This document shows, piece by piece, positions 26,719 to 35,782 of a stretch of 64,000 nt of DNA (position 1 is its first letter; the number at the start of each line of letters is the position of its first letter). The position numbers were made by a program, and so were the translations under genes. Source of the DNA: CAVRTM01 sp963724015. Lineage in GTDB: Bacteria; Actinomycetota; Actinomycetes; Actinomycetales; Dermatophilaceae. The stretch spans positions 186,001 through 250,000 of the forward strand of contig CAVRTM010000014.1 of assembly GCA_963724015.1 (NCBI GenBank), written 5' to 3'. The notes below the pieces were generated by a model. That model made no database searches. It saw only the letters and a program-made list of their open reading frames with translations, and was not told where the DNA came from.

Positions 26719-28315
26719 TCATGGCGCGTGCAGCGCCTGCACCGCCTCGATCGGGTCGGCCTCCTCGGGGCGCTTGTCGGTCCGGTAGCGCACGACCCGG
26801 GCGAACCGCAGGGCCACCCCTGCGGGGTAGCGCGGCGAGGTCTGCACCCCGTCGAAGGCGATCTCGACCACGACCTCGGGGCGCAGCCGCACGACGTAGC
26901 CGTCGGTGGGCCCGTCGGCGTGCCGCGGCAGCTCCTGCGTCTGCCAGCGCAGCATCTCATCGGTCAGCCCCTTGAACGTCTTGCCCAGCATCACGAAGCC
27001 GCCCGGCTCGCCGTAGCGTCCCGTCGGGTCCAGCGCGCCGAGGTGCAGGTTGCTGAGCCATCCGCTGCGGCGGCCGTTGCCCCGCTCCACCGCCAGGAGG
27101 ACGAGGTCGAGCGTGTGCACCGGCTTGACCTTGACCCACCCGGCGCCCCGCCGCCCCATGTCGTACGTCGCCTCGTCGGACTTGACGACGACGCCCTCAT
27201 GCCCACGCGACAGCGCGTCCGCGGCGAACGCCGCCGCCGCCTCGACGTGCGTCGGGTCAGCGGCGTCGACCACGGCAAGCCTCGGGGTGAGGACCTCGAC
27301 CGGCAGCGTCGCCTCGAGCACCGAGCGGCGGACGGAGCCCGGCTCGTCCAGCAGGTCGCGGCCATCGAGGTGCAGGACGTCGAAGACGAACAGGGTCAGC
27401 GGCACGCTGACCCTGGCGGCGGCCGGGTCGCTGCGGCGGGCGGTGCGGGAGCCGGTCTGCTGGAACGGCCGGGGCCGGCCGTCGTCGTCGAGCGCGATCA
27501 GCTCGCCGTCGAGGATCGCGGACGCAGACCGCCCACGCGGCCACCGCCTCGACGACCTCCGGCACCCGGTCGGTGATGTCGTCCAGTGACCGCGTCAGCA
27601 CCGTGACGTGCGGCCCGTCCTTGTGGATCTGGGCGCGGATGCCGTCGAGCTTCCACTCCACCCCGGCCGGCCCGGTGCGGACGAGCGCCTCGGGCACCGT
27701 CGGAGCGGACCCGGCGAGCATCGGGCTGACCCCTTGGCCGACGGCGAGGGTGAACCCGGACAGGGCCGCGGGCCCCTGACGCAGAAGTGCCGCGGCCACC
27801 CGCGGGAGGCTGCCGCTGACGGTGACCGCGCGGCGTACGTCCGCGGGGGCCGCGCCGGCGGCACTCGCGAGGGCGGTCAGCACGGCCGACTCGAGCGCTC
27901 CCTGGCGCAGGCCGCCGCGCAGCAGGCCCATGAGGAAGCGCTGCTCGTCGGCGGTCAGCCGTGCCATGAGGTCCCGGAACAGCGCCGCCCGCGCCGCGGA
28001 GGAGCCGGCGCCGGAGAGGTCGGCGGCACGTTGCAGCACGGCGTCCATCTCGCTCACGGTCACCGAGGGCGACACCGCGGGCACGGGCAGCACCGTGAGG
28101 TGGGTCAGCTCGATCCCGGTGCGGCGTTGGCGCAGCGACCCCGAGAGGTAGCGCACCACGACGGCGATCTCGTCGACGCCTGTGCCCTCGGCCGCCGCAT
28201 CAGGTGGCTCGGTCGCCGCCCGCTTGAGCAGGTCCGCCAGCAGGGCCGTCTTGGCGTTGCGGGACGACGTCGCGGACACAGCCTGCGACACGGTGACGAT
28301 CTCGGCGAGCAGCAC
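26719..28315 (-). CDS. ligB: ATP-dependent DNA ligase, LigB type, one frame break
   Basis: About 530 residues, collinear with mycobacterial LigB as I recall it. The N-terminal helical domain begins LLAEIVTVSQAVSATSSR, and the nucleotidyltransferase motif I is VEWKLDGIRAQIHK with the adenylated Lys. Then come RSLDDITDRVPEVVEA, FVFDVLHLDG, GHEGVVVKSD and the OB-fold end GWVKVKPVHTLDLVLLAVE. The frame breaks near 27525, where removing one C restores AILDGELIALDDDG. The start is taken as GTG 28315, since the family starts with the same LLxxI segment; no strong ribosome site is visible. The role is nick sealing, probably accessory to NAD-dependent LigA. Confidence 0.88.
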
Positions 28316-28439
28316 AGGCCCATGCTGGCAGCAGGGTGCGACAACCGGCCGGGGGACGTCCCCGGACGGACGCCGCCAGGGCCCGGGCGCAGGGGTGGCG
28401 GCAGGCCCGGCGCAGGCAGCCACGGGCTTGCTCCTGGCT

Positions 28440-28484
28440 CCGCCGGGAACCGCGCGGGCGTGCCGCCGGGAACCGCGCGGGCGT
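28440..28484. repeat. 22-bp direct repeat in the ligB-ykvA intergenic region
   Basis: CCGCCGGGAACCGCGCGGGC followed by GT occurs twice with a 23-bp period (starting 28440 and 28463). The repeat lies in the 237-bp divergent region between ligB and the YkvA-like gene. No clear promoter was identified in that region. Confidence 0.75.
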
Positions 28485-28552
28485 TCCGCCCGTCGTACAG
28501 GCAGCCGGCAACGGGCGGCAGCGAGCGCGCCCACACCAAGGAGGCACACGAG

Positions 28553-28921
28553 ATGGCAGCAACCGCGTCGATGCGCTGGGGCGCGTTCCGCTCGATCGGC
28601 ATGGCGGTCCGCGCCGCCACCCGGTCCGGCTCGCCGGGGCTGGGGGAGCGGCTGCGCGCCGTGCCGCGGCTGGTCCGGTCGACGGTTCGCGGGGAGTACC
28701 GCGGCACCTCCCGCGGCCAGCTCGCCCTCCTGCTCGGCGCCGTCCTGTACGTCGTCTCGCCGGTGGACCTGGTGCCCGAGGCGGCCCTGGGCCTCTTCGG
28801 GCTCGGTGACGACGCACTGGTCATCGCGTGGATCGCCACGGCGCTGGTCAACCAGACCGAGGGCTACCTGGCCTGGGAGCAACAGCGGGAGAACACGGTG
28901 CAGGGAGACGTCATCTCCTGA
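28553..28921 (+). CDS. YkvA/DUF1232 small membrane protein
   Basis: A 122-residue protein with the DUF1232 signature: two hydrophobic segments, the first being LALLLGAVLYVVSPVDLVPE (with the conserved SPVDLVPE turn) and the second LGDDALVIAWIATALV. An amphipathic N-terminal region (MRWGAFRSIGMAVRAATRSG) precedes them. ATG 28553 has AAGGAGG 8 nt upstream. Function unknown; homologues are single-pass or hairpin membrane proteins. It stands alone, divergent from ligB and upstream of the DUF4192 gene by about 110 bp. Intact. Confidence 0.88.
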   Translation: MAATASMRWGAFRSIGMAVRAATRSGSPGLGERLRAVPRLVRSTVRGEYRGTSRGQLALLLGAVLYVVSPVDLVPEAALGLFGLGDDALVIAWIATALVNQTEGYLAWEQQRENTVQGDVIS

Positions 28922-29029
28922 CCGACGCGGCTCTCCGGCCCTCCACACCCCCTGCCGGCGTGGTCCCGTCCTCCACAGATGGGCCCTGGGCGGACGCGGG
29001 CACCTTCGTCCCGGCTGGAGAGTCGGGGC

Positions 29030-30118
29030 ATGAACCCGACCCGCATCCGCCTGGGCGGACCGTCCGACATCCTGGCCGTGCTGCCCTACCAGCTCGGCTT
29101 CCACCCGCGAGAGTCGTTGGTCGTCGTCAGCCTGCACGGCACCCGCCTGGGCCTGGTGCAGCGCATCGACCTGCCGCCGCCCGAGCACGTCGACGCGGCC
29201 GTCGCGGCGATGCTGCCCCCGTTGCGACGGGACGCGCCGGACGGTGTCCTGCTGCTCGGGTTCGAGCGGTCCGAGGGTGACTGCCTGCCGCTGGTCGCGG
29301 CCATGGCCCACGCCTGCCACGAGGCGGGGGTGGAGGTCCGGGACCGGCTCGTCATCCGTGACGAGCGGTGGTTCTCGCTGCACTGCACCGATCTTTCCTG
29401 CTGTCCGGCTGGGGGGCGGCCCCTGCCACAGCCGCACGAGGTTCCTGCCGTCGCCGAGTTCGTCGGCCGCGAGATCAGCCCCATGGTGGACCGGGCGGCG
29501 CTCGCGGACCGCCTGCGTCCGGCCGTCCCGCCGGCCTCGGACGCCGTCGACGCCTGCGCCGACGAGTGGCTGTCGACCCGACGAGCGGCGTACGAGGACA
29601 CCGCCGCCGCCTTCCACGACCTGCGCCGGCGCGAGCTGCAGACCTGGGCCACGGTGCTGCGCTGCGGCGACGAGGACGGTCCGCTGCTGTCCCCGCCCGA
29701 GCTGGCCCGGCTGGCCGTGTCCCTGACCGACGTCGACATCCGCGACGCGCTGGTGGCGTGGATCTGCCCCGGCGCCCTCACCCTCGACCTGGTTCCGGAG
29801 ATGCTGCGGGAGCAGATGGTCGAGATCCTCCCCGCACCGCTGCGGCCCGACGACGGACCTGGTGTCGACCCGGCGACGCACTCCGCCCACTGCCAGCGTC
29901 TCGAGCGCCGGCTGGTCGCGGTGTGCGCGTCCTTGCCCGAGGCCTGGACCGTTCCGCCGCTGACGGTGCTCGCGTCGTTCACCTGGTGGCGCGGCGACGG
30001 TGCGCTGACCCGCATGGCGCTGGAGCGGGCGCTCGCGGTCGATCCGGACTACCGCCTCGCCCGGCTGCTGGAGCGGATGGTGGACCTGGCGATCCGGCCG
30101 TTCGGTGTGCCGGCGTGA
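29030..30118 (+). CDS. DUF4192 protein
   Basis: A 362-residue actinobacterial protein of the DUF4192 family. It starts with the family opening IRLGGPSDILAVLPYQLGFHPRESLVVVSLHG (seen here across residues 5-37) and continues with DGVLLLGFE, ACHEAGVEVRDRLVIRDERW and the C-terminal VLASFTWWRGDGALTRMALERAL segment. It is predicted soluble and mixed alpha/beta, with no known activity. The ATG at 29030 is chosen over the longer open frame from 28979. It is intact and followed after 45 bp by the metX riboswitch. Confidence 0.88.
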   Translation: MNPTRIRLGGPSDILAVLPYQLGFHPRESLVVVSLHGTRLGLVQRIDLPPPEHVDAAVAAMLPPLRRDAPDGVLLLGFERSEGDCLPLVAAMAHACHEAGVEVRDRLVIRDERWFSLHCTDLSCCPAGGRPLPQPHEVPAVAEFVGREISPMVDRAALADRLRPAVPPASDAVDACADEWLSTRRAAYEDTAAAFHDLRRRELQTWATVLRCGDEDGPLLSPPELARLAVSLTDVDIRDALVAWICPGALTLDLVPEMLREQMVEILPAPLRPDDGPGVDPATHSAHCQRLERRLVAVCASLPEAWTVPPLTVLASFTWWRGDGALTRMALERALAVDPDYRLARLLERMVDLAIRPFGVPA

Positions 30119-30163
30119 GACGCCGGCGGACAGGCGGACGCCGCCGGTTTACACTGCTGACCA

Positions 30164-30273
30164 GGTCATGAGTTCCAGCATCGAGCCCCGGCTTGCTGGG
30201 CGGCAACCCTCCTCCGCGGTGGGGTGCCCCGGGTGATGACCCGGCCGTCTGGATGGCAGACGGCAAGCGCGGG
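30164..30273 (+). promoter_or_regulatory. SAM-IV-type riboswitch upstream of metX
   Basis: The same SAM-IV core as at 6028: GCCCCGGCTTGCTGGG, CGGCAACCCTCC, CGCGGTGGGGTGCCCCGGG. Its P1 is GGTCAT / ATGACC (30164-30169 with 30236-30241). A 3' hairpin follows (CCGTCTG-GATGG-CAGACGG) and the pseudoknot-type strand GCAAGCGCGGG. A TACACT hexamer at 30150-30155 is a plausible -10. It is predicted to repress metX when S-adenosylmethionine is high. Confidence 0.87.
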
Positions 30274-30286
30274 TCCGGCCGGACCC
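30271..30286 (+). promoter_or_regulatory. Palindrome at the end of the metX riboswitch (expression platform candidate)
   Basis: GGGTCCGG-CCGGACCC is a perfect 16-bp palindrome whose first GGG is also the last GGG of the aptamer. As RNA it can form a 6-bp stem with a GGCC loop, mutually exclusive with a pseudoknot using that GGG. It lies 20 bases before the GTG start. Confidence 0.4.
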
Positions 30287-30305
30287 AGATCCTCGGGGAG
30301 CCACC

Positions 30306-31443
30306 GTGACCGTCACCTCGGACCAGCACCGCACGCCGTACGCCGACCCGTCCAGCGGTCGGCGTCGCTCGCTCGGGATCGGCATGCTCGCCCTGGAGGT
30401 GGGGGGATCGCTGCCGTCGGTGGAGCTGGCCTACGAGACGTGGGGCACCCTGAACGCCGCGCGCGACAACGCCATCCTCGTCGAGCACGCCCTGACCGGC
30501 GACAGCCACGTCGCGGGACCGGCCGGACCCGGGCACCCCACTGCCGGGCTGGTGGGACGGGCTGATCGGTCCCGGCCGACCACTGGACACCGACCGGTGG
30601 TTCGTCATCGCCAGCAACGTGCTGGGCGGCTGTCAGGGCACGACCGGACCCTCCTCACCGGGACCGGACGGGCGGCCGTGGGGCAGCAGGTTCCCCTTCG
30701 TCACCGTCCGTGACCAGGTCGCGGCCGAGGCGGCCCTCGCGGACGCCCTCGGCATCTCCTCCTGGGCCTGCGTGATCGGCGGCTCGATGGGGGGGATGCG
30801 CGCGCTGGAGTGGGCGGTCACCCACCCTGAGCGCGTGCGCTCCGCCGTCATCCTCGCCAGCGGCGCCTACGCCACGGCGGAGCAGATCGCGTGGTGCCAG
30901 CCGCAGCTCCTGGCCATCCGGCAGGACCCGCACTTCCACGGCGGGGACTACTACGACCGCCCGCAGGGACCGGACCTCGGTCTGGGGCTGGCGCGCAGGA
31001 TCGCCCACGTGACCTACCGCAGCGAGCTCGAGCTCGCTACCCGGTTCGGGCGTGCCGCCCAGGCCGGCGAGCAACCGCTCGGGGCCGGTGGCCGCTTCGC
31101 CGTGGAGAGCTACCTGGACCACCACGCCGACAAGCTGACCCGCCGGTTCGACGCCAACTCCTACCTCGTCCTCACCGAGTCGATGAACTCCCACGACGTC
31201 GGGCGCGGGCGCGGTGGCGTCGCCAGAGCCCTGTCCCGGGTGAGCGCCGACCTGGTCGTGGTGGCGGTCGACTCCGACCGGCTCTACCCCCCGCGGCTGT
31301 CCGAGGAGATCGCCGCCGCTGCCGGCTCGGCGGACGGCCTGCACCTGATCACCTCCGACTACGGGCACGACGGCTTCCTCATCGAGATCGACCAGGTCGG
31401 CCGCGTGGTGCGCGACGCACTGACCCGCCTGCGGACCCGCTGA
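30306..31443 (+). CDS. metX: Homoserine O-acetyltransferase, one frame break
   Basis: About 375 residues. The alpha/beta-hydrolase fold carries the nucleophile elbow in CVIGGSMGGMRALEW, the Asp region VVAVDSDRLYPP and the His of SDYGHDGFLIE, the triad of MetX. The N-terminal part (VELAYETWGTLN, NAILVEHALTGDSHVAG) joins the rest after removal of one G near 30543, giving GWWDGLIGPGRPLDTDRWF across the repair. GTG 30306 follows GGGGAG. It activates homoserine for MetY; both genes have SAM-IV leaders though they are 24 kb apart. The stop codon lies inside a 20-bp tandem duplication. Confidence 0.92.
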
Positions 31444-31459
31444 CCCGCCTGCGGACCCG
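31420..31459 (+). repeat. 20-bp tandem duplication over the metX stop codon
   Basis: CTGACCCGCCTGCGGACCCG occurs twice without spacing (31420-31439, 31440-31459). The junction creates the TGA (31441-31443) that ends metX. With a single copy the protein would continue for about 20 residues, reading LALLGVPAGHLTAARTDIR to a TAG near 31518. Confidence 0.9.
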
Positions 31460-31572
31460 GCTGGCCCTCCTCGGTGTGCCTGCGGGTCACCTGACCGCGG
31501 CTCGCACCGATATCCGGTAGCGTCCGCGTACCGGCCAGTACCCAGCCGGAGCCGTTGAACAAGGAGGTTCAG

Positions 31573-31980
31573 GTGGCAGTCGTCGTGGGCTACGTGCCGA
31601 CCAGAGAGGGCCGTGCGGCTCTGCGCCGCGCCGCGGAGGAGTCGCTCCTTCGCCACAGCAGGCTGATCGTCATCAACTCCAGCCGTGGCGGCAAGGACTT
31701 CGACGCCGAGGAGGCCGTGCGCTTCGAGTCCGAGCTGCACAGGATCGAGGGCCGCCTGGACGACGCCGGCGTCGACCACGAGGTGCGCCAGCTGGTGCGC
31801 GGCAACGAGCCGTCCGAGGACCTCATCGCCGTCGCCGAGGAGGTGGGTGCCGAGTTCATCGTCATCGGCCTGCGCCGCCGCACCCCCGTCGGCAAGCTGA
31901 TCCTCGGCTCGAACGCCCAGCGCATCCTGCTCGATGCGTCCTGCCCGGTCCTCGCCGTCAAGGCGGCTCCGGCCGACTGA
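31573..31980 (+). CDS. Universal stress protein (UspA family)
   Basis: A 135-residue single-domain UspA protein: VVVGYVPTREGRAALRRAAEE at the N-terminus, and the ATP-binding-type C-terminal motif VIGLRRRTPVGKLILGSNAQRILLDASCPVLAV (G-2x-G-9x-G-S/N class, here G-K-L-I-L-G-S-N). GTG 31573 behind AAGGAGG is preferred to the TTG at 31555. A TAGCGT hexamer at 31518-31523 may be its -10. It stands alone between metX and the HhH-GPD gene. The role is inferred from family: an ATP-binding stress adaptor. Confidence 0.9.
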   Translation: MAVVVGYVPTREGRAALRRAAEESLLRHSRLIVINSSRGGKDFDAEEAVRFESELHRIEGRLDDAGVDHEVRQLVRGNEPSEDLIAVAEEVGAEFIVIGLRRRTPVGKLILGSNAQRILLDASCPVLAVKAAPAD

Positions 31981-32046
31981 GGCGGACGCGCTCATCCCCG
32001 CCCCCGGCGGGGACTTTCTCTGCCCCGCCGGACGTTGGAGTACGTG

Positions 32047-32625
32047 ATGACCTCGGTGCGCCTGACGCTTGACGACCACGCGGACGACCTCCTCAGCCAG
32101 GATCCCTTCGCGCTCCTGCTGGGCATGCTCCTGGACCAGCAGATGCCCATGGAGCGTGCCTTCCTCGGCCCGGCCAAGCTCGCCGAACGGCTCGGGCAGA
32201 ACCCGCTGCAGCCGGGCGCCATCGCGACCTGGGATCCCGACGAGTTTGCCGACATCTGTGCCCGCCCGCCCGCCGTCCACCGCTACCCGCGGTCGATGGC
32301 CACCCGGATCCAGGCGCTGGCCGGTGCCGTGGTCGAGCACTACGAGGGCGACACCTCCGCCCTCTGGACCACCGCGACGACGGGGGAGGAGGTGCGCTCC
32401 CGGCTCGAGGCGCTGCCCGGCTTCGGGCCGGCCAAGGCCGCCATCTTCACCGCGCTCCTGGGCAAGCAGCTGGGTGTGCGGCCACCAGGGTGGCAGCAGG
32501 CCAGCGCGCCGTACGGCGAGGACGGGTCGTTCCGGTCGGTGGCCGACGTGGTGGACCACGAGTCGCTGCTGAAGGTGCGCGAGACCAAGCAGGCGGCCAA
32601 GGCCGCCGCGCGGCAGGCCCGCTGA
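32047..32625 (+). CDS. HhH-GPD-family base-excision repair-like protein
   Basis: A 192-residue protein containing a helix-hairpin-helix (LEALPGFGPAKAAIFTALLGKQ) preceded by DPFALLLGMLLDQQMPMERAFLGP, which matches the first helices of the endonuclease III/AlkA superfamily. The catalytic Lys of Nth is not evident and there is no C-terminal FeS cluster, so activity is uncertain. ATG 32047 has GGAG 6 nt upstream; the frame is open from a TTG at 32035. The Lys/Ala-rich tail is short. It lies 217 bp before sigA in the same direction. Intact. Confidence 0.85.
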   Translation: MTSVRLTLDDHADDLLSQDPFALLLGMLLDQQMPMERAFLGPAKLAERLGQNPLQPGAIATWDPDEFADICARPPAVHRYPRSMATRIQALAGAVVEHYEGDTSALWTTATTGEEVRSRLEALPGFGPAKAAIFTALLGKQLGVRPPGWQQASAPYGEDGSFRSVADVVDHESLLKVRETKQAAKAAARQAR

Positions 32626-32694
32626 CATGGCCCTGACCCGTCCCGCACACGCTCGATCTGGCGGACCGGGGAGCGAGCGGGACGCCCGAGGTTT

Positions 32695-32700
32695 TATAAT
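32695..32700 (+). promoter_or_regulatory. Perfect TATAAT -10 box upstream of sigA
   Basis: TATAAT at 32695-32700 is embedded in GAGGTTTTATAATGGTGACA. No TTGACA-like box lies 16-18 bp upstream. The predicted leader of about 136 nt contains a GACGC-AA-GCGTC inverted repeat (32762-32773). Confidence 0.55.
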
Positions 32701-32842
32701 GGTGACAACACGGCCCGGGCACGTTCGCCACCTGGCCGAGAAGATCCCCCCAAGCCCCCATGACGCAAGCGTCGGCGTGCCCCCGCCGGCGATGCTCTGT
32801 GCACAGTTTTCCCCTCGCGTTCCTCGCGACGAAAGGTAGTCG

Positions 32843-34458
32843 GTGTCGCTCGTGTCTCACGTTCCCTCCACCCCCACCGCGGCTGACCGCCCGGCCAAGG
32901 CGCTGCCGGCCGAGTTCAGCCACCCTGCGCTGCAGGAGCTGATGCGGGTCGGTGCTGCCGTCGGCTCGGTGGACAGCCAGCACCTGAGGACGGCGCTCGT
33001 GGAGGCGGAGATCACTCCCAAGCGCATGAAGGCCGTGCTGCGCTCCCTCGAGGAGCAGGGCATCCACGTGACGCTCGACACCGAGACCGCGCACCGCGCG
33101 GTCGCCGCGACCTCCGCCCGTCGTACCACCACCGCTTCGGCCACCAAGAAGGCCGCCGCCAAGAAGAGCACCGGGGCAGGCACCAAGCCCGCCGCCAAGG
33201 CAGCCACCGCCACCCGGACCTCCGCAGCTGCTGCGGCTGCCCCGGCGAAGAAGGCGGCGGCCAAGAAGGCCACTGGCGCGGCCAAGAAGGCCGCCGAGGC
33301 CTCCGATGTGCCGGCCGGCGACGTGGCAGCCGAGGACGTCGAGGACGCGGTCGAGGACGTCGACCTCGTGGCCGAGGCCGACGCGCTGGTCGACGCGGTG
33401 GTCGTCACTGACGGCGACACCGAGACGGCCGACGACGACACCAAGCCCGCGCGGCCAAGGAGGGTGAGGAGGTCGAGGAGTCCGCCGGCTTCGTCATCCG
33501 CCAGGACGACGAGGACGACGCCCCGGCCCAGCAGGTCGTCACCGCCGGCGCCACCGCCGACCCGGTCAAGGACTACCTCAAGCAGATCGGCAAGGTCGCC
33601 CTCCTCAACGCCGAGCAGGAGGTCGAGCTCGCCAAGCGGATCGAGGCCGGCCTCTTCGCCGAGGAGCAGCTCAACGCCGGCGGCAAGATGGACATGAAGC
33701 TCAAGCGCGAGCTGTGGTGGATCGCCCAGGACGGCAAGAACGCCAAGAACCACCTGCTCGAGGCCAACCTGCGCCTCGTGGTCTCGCTCGCCAAGCGCTA
33801 CACCGGCCGCGGCATGCTGTTCCTCGACCTCATCCAGGAGGGCAACCTGGGCCTGATCCGTGCGGTCGAGAAGTTCGACTACACCAAGGGCTTCAAGTTC
33901 TCGACGTACGCGACGTGGTGGATCCGCCAGGCGATCACCCGCGCGATGGCCGACCAGGCGCGCACCATCCGCATCCCCGTGCACATGGTCGAGGTCATCA
34001 ACAAGCTGGCCCGCGTGCAGCGCCAGATGCTCCAGGACCTGGGCCGCGAGCCCACCCCGGAGGAGCTGGCCAAGGAGCTCGACATGACCCCCGAGAAGGT
34101 CGTCGAGGTCCAGAAGTACGGCCGCGAGCCGATCTCGCTGCACACCCCCCTCGGCGAGGACGGCGACAGCGAGTTCGGTGACCTGATCGAGGACTCCGAG
34201 GCGGTCGTCCCGGCCGACGCGGTCTCGTTCACGCTGCTGCAGGAGCAGCTGCACTCGGTGCTGGACACGCTCTCCGAGCGCGAGGCCGGTGTGGTCTCGA
34301 TGCGCTTCGGGCTGACCGACGGCCAGCCCAAGACGCTGGACGAGATCGGCAAGGTCTACGGCGTCACCCGCGAGCGGATCCGCCAGATCGAGTCCAAGAC
34401 GATGAGCAAGCTGCGCCACCCCTCCCGCTCGCAGGTGCTGCGCGACTACCTGGACTGA
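32843..34458 (+). CDS. sigA: Primary RNA polymerase sigma factor (group 1), one frame break
   Basis: About 538 residues. Region 1.1 is followed by a long Lys/Ala-rich linker (KKAAAKKSTG, AKKAAAKKATG) and an acidic stretch, as in actinobacterial SigA/HrdB. Region 1.2 begins DPVKDYLKQIGKVALL, region 2 contains EANLRLVVSLAKRYTGRGM and TKGFKFSTYATWWIRQAI (2.3-2.4), and region 4.2 ends LDEIGKVYGVTRERIRQIE. The frame changes by -1 (or +2) near 33455, in the CG-rich run AAGCCCGCGCGGCCAAG; one missing base or two extra bases there break the gene. GTG 32843 is the start. The product directs housekeeping transcription. Confidence 0.95.
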
Positions 34459-34484
34459 GCGGTCGGGTCGGACGTCAGCGTGTG

Positions 34485-34516
34485 CAGGTCGGGCGCCCTC
34501 CGGGGCGCCCGACCTG
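34485..34516 (+). terminator. Strong hairpin terminator after sigA
   Basis: A perfect 13-bp stem (CAGGTCGGGCGCC at 34485-34497, GGCGCCCGACCTG at 34504-34516) with a 6-base loop sits 26 bp after the sigA stop. The following ~115 bp up to the convergent VOC gene show no coding signal. Confidence 0.8.
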
Positions 34517-34633
34517 TCTCATGGCGCGACCGGCGAACCTCGGCGCCGCGGCGCGGGCCCGGCGGCCTCGGTTCTCGTCGTTGCGAGGACGCCGGCGGCC
34601 CGCTCCGGCCGCCGGTGGTGCCGTCCTGGGCGG

Positions 34634-35032
34634 TCAGGAGGACGCGTGGGGCCCGTGGACGGGCGGCGCCCACGTCGGGACGTCGATGAGGCAGAACGGA
34701 TGACCCGCGGGGTCGGCGTAGACGTCGCCGTGGGCGCCAACCGGCGTGAGTCGCCGAGCGCCGAGGGCAAGGACCTGCTCGTGAGCCACGGACCGGTCGT
34801 CCACCATGACGTCCACGTGCACCTGCTGGGGCCGCCCGGCGTCGCCCCACACCGGGGGCTGGTGGTCCGGGGCGAGCTGGAGCGCGATCCCGGAGTGGTG
34901 ACCGCTCCGGGCGACGACCACCCACTCGCGGCTGCTGAAGGTGACGGGCCACCCGAGGAGCTCGGCATAGAAACGGGCCAGCGCCATGGGGTCCGGGCAG
35001 TCGAGGACGATGTGGTGCAGGCGTCCGATCAC
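34634..35032 (-). CDS. VOC (glyoxalase/bleomycin-resistance) family protein
   Basis: A 132-residue single VOC protein: IGRLHHIVLDCPDPMALARFY opens the first beta-alpha-beta-beta-beta module, then HVDVMVDDRSVAHEQVLALG and the closing VYADPAGHPFCLIDVP open and end the second. The His and terminal acidic residues are placed as metal ligands in the fold. GTG 35032 follows AGGAGG; the frame is open further upstream. Substrate unknown, and the superfamily includes dioxygenases, isomerases and binding proteins. Intact, convergent with sigA. Confidence 0.87.
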   Translation of the reverse strand: MIGRLHHIVLDCPDPMALARFYAELLGWPVTFSSREWVVVARSGHHSGIALQLAPDHQPPVWGDAGRPQQVHVDVMVDDRSVAHEQVLALGARRLTPVGAHGDVYADPAGHPFCLIDVPTWAPPVHGPHASS

Positions 35033-35213
35033 GATGCCTCCTGTACGCCGTCCCGATGCGAGCCGCTGACCATCGGACACCCAACCTTGCCCGGGTGACA
35101 ACCGTGACGCCCTCCGGCTGCGTTCCCCGCGCCTCGGGCGGGGGGTTGCCGGTGGTGCCACCTGGTCCTGATGATCCGGCTGGCCCAACTGACACCCATG
35201 AGAGGGGAGTGCG

Positions 35214-35636
35214 ATGACTGTCGACGGAAGCCGCGTCAAGCGGCGGTTCCTGTGGCTGCTGAAGAACACCCTGAACCGGCTCACCATCCGCATCGCGCGA
35301 TCGGGACGCGGCCCCTTCTCGCTGGTGCGCCACGTCGGACGCACGAGCGGCAGGACCTACGAGACACCGGTGATCCTCGCGCGCGTCCCGCAGGGCTTCG
35401 TGGCCGAGCTCACCTACGGGACGGGCGTCAACTGGTACCGCAACATCGTCGCGGCCGGCGGGTGCGTGGTCGTCTCCGGCGGCACGGAGTACCGGGTCGA
35501 CCGGATCGGGCCGTGTGACGCCGCCACCGGCATCCGGGCGTACGGCAACCCGGCCGCGCTGGTCCTGCGCCTCCTGCGCCGACACGAGTTCCGCCTGCTG
35601 CACGTCGGGGTCGCCAAGAGGGAGGGCGCGGAGTAG
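35214..35636 (+). CDS. Deazaflavin (F420)-dependent nitroreductase family protein
   Basis: A 140-residue protein of the Ddn/FDR-A family: a split beta-barrel with GPFSLVRHVGRTSGRTYETPV, TYGTGVNWYRNIVAAGGCVV and a C-terminal RLLRRHEFRLLHVG. The GRxSGRxxxTP segment matches the F420-binding signature of this family. It predicts reduction of unsaturated substrates with F420H2 and so suggests an F420-making host. ATG 35214 lies behind GGGGAG. Intact and monocistronic; the ABC importer starts 146 bp downstream with its own operator. Confidence 0.85.
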   Translation: MTVDGSRVKRRFLWLLKNTLNRLTIRIARSGRGPFSLVRHVGRTSGRTYETPVILARVPQGFVAELTYGTGVNWYRNIVAAGGCVVVSGGTEYRVDRIGPCDAATGIRAYGNPAALVLRLLRRHEFRLLHVGVAKREGAE

Positions 35637-35694
35637 CAAGGCCGGTTACGCGATCGTTACCGGTGTGACAACCCGTTGCGCTTGCGGGGCCCTG

Positions 35695-35708
35695 CGAAAG
35701 CGCTTTTA
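35695..35708 (+). promoter_or_regulatory. LacI-type operator upstream of the sugar ABC operon
   Basis: AAAGCGCTTT (35697-35706) is a perfect 10-bp palindrome in CGAAAGCGCTTTTAC, the size and central CG of LacI/PurR-family operators. It lies 76 bp before the binding-protein gene. A LacI regulator is encoded at the other end of the operon. Confidence 0.65.
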
Positions 35709-35782
35709 CTCGGTCCCGCACTTCCCTCAGTGCCGAGGCGAGACGGCCGTCGGCACGTCCAGAGCGAAACGGAGACGGCCTG

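Noticed and set aside
27257..29890. An 877-residue leftward open frame extending far upstream of ligB
   Set aside because: Only the part from 28315 down matches LigB; the upstream part is antisense to the YkvA and DUF4192 genes.
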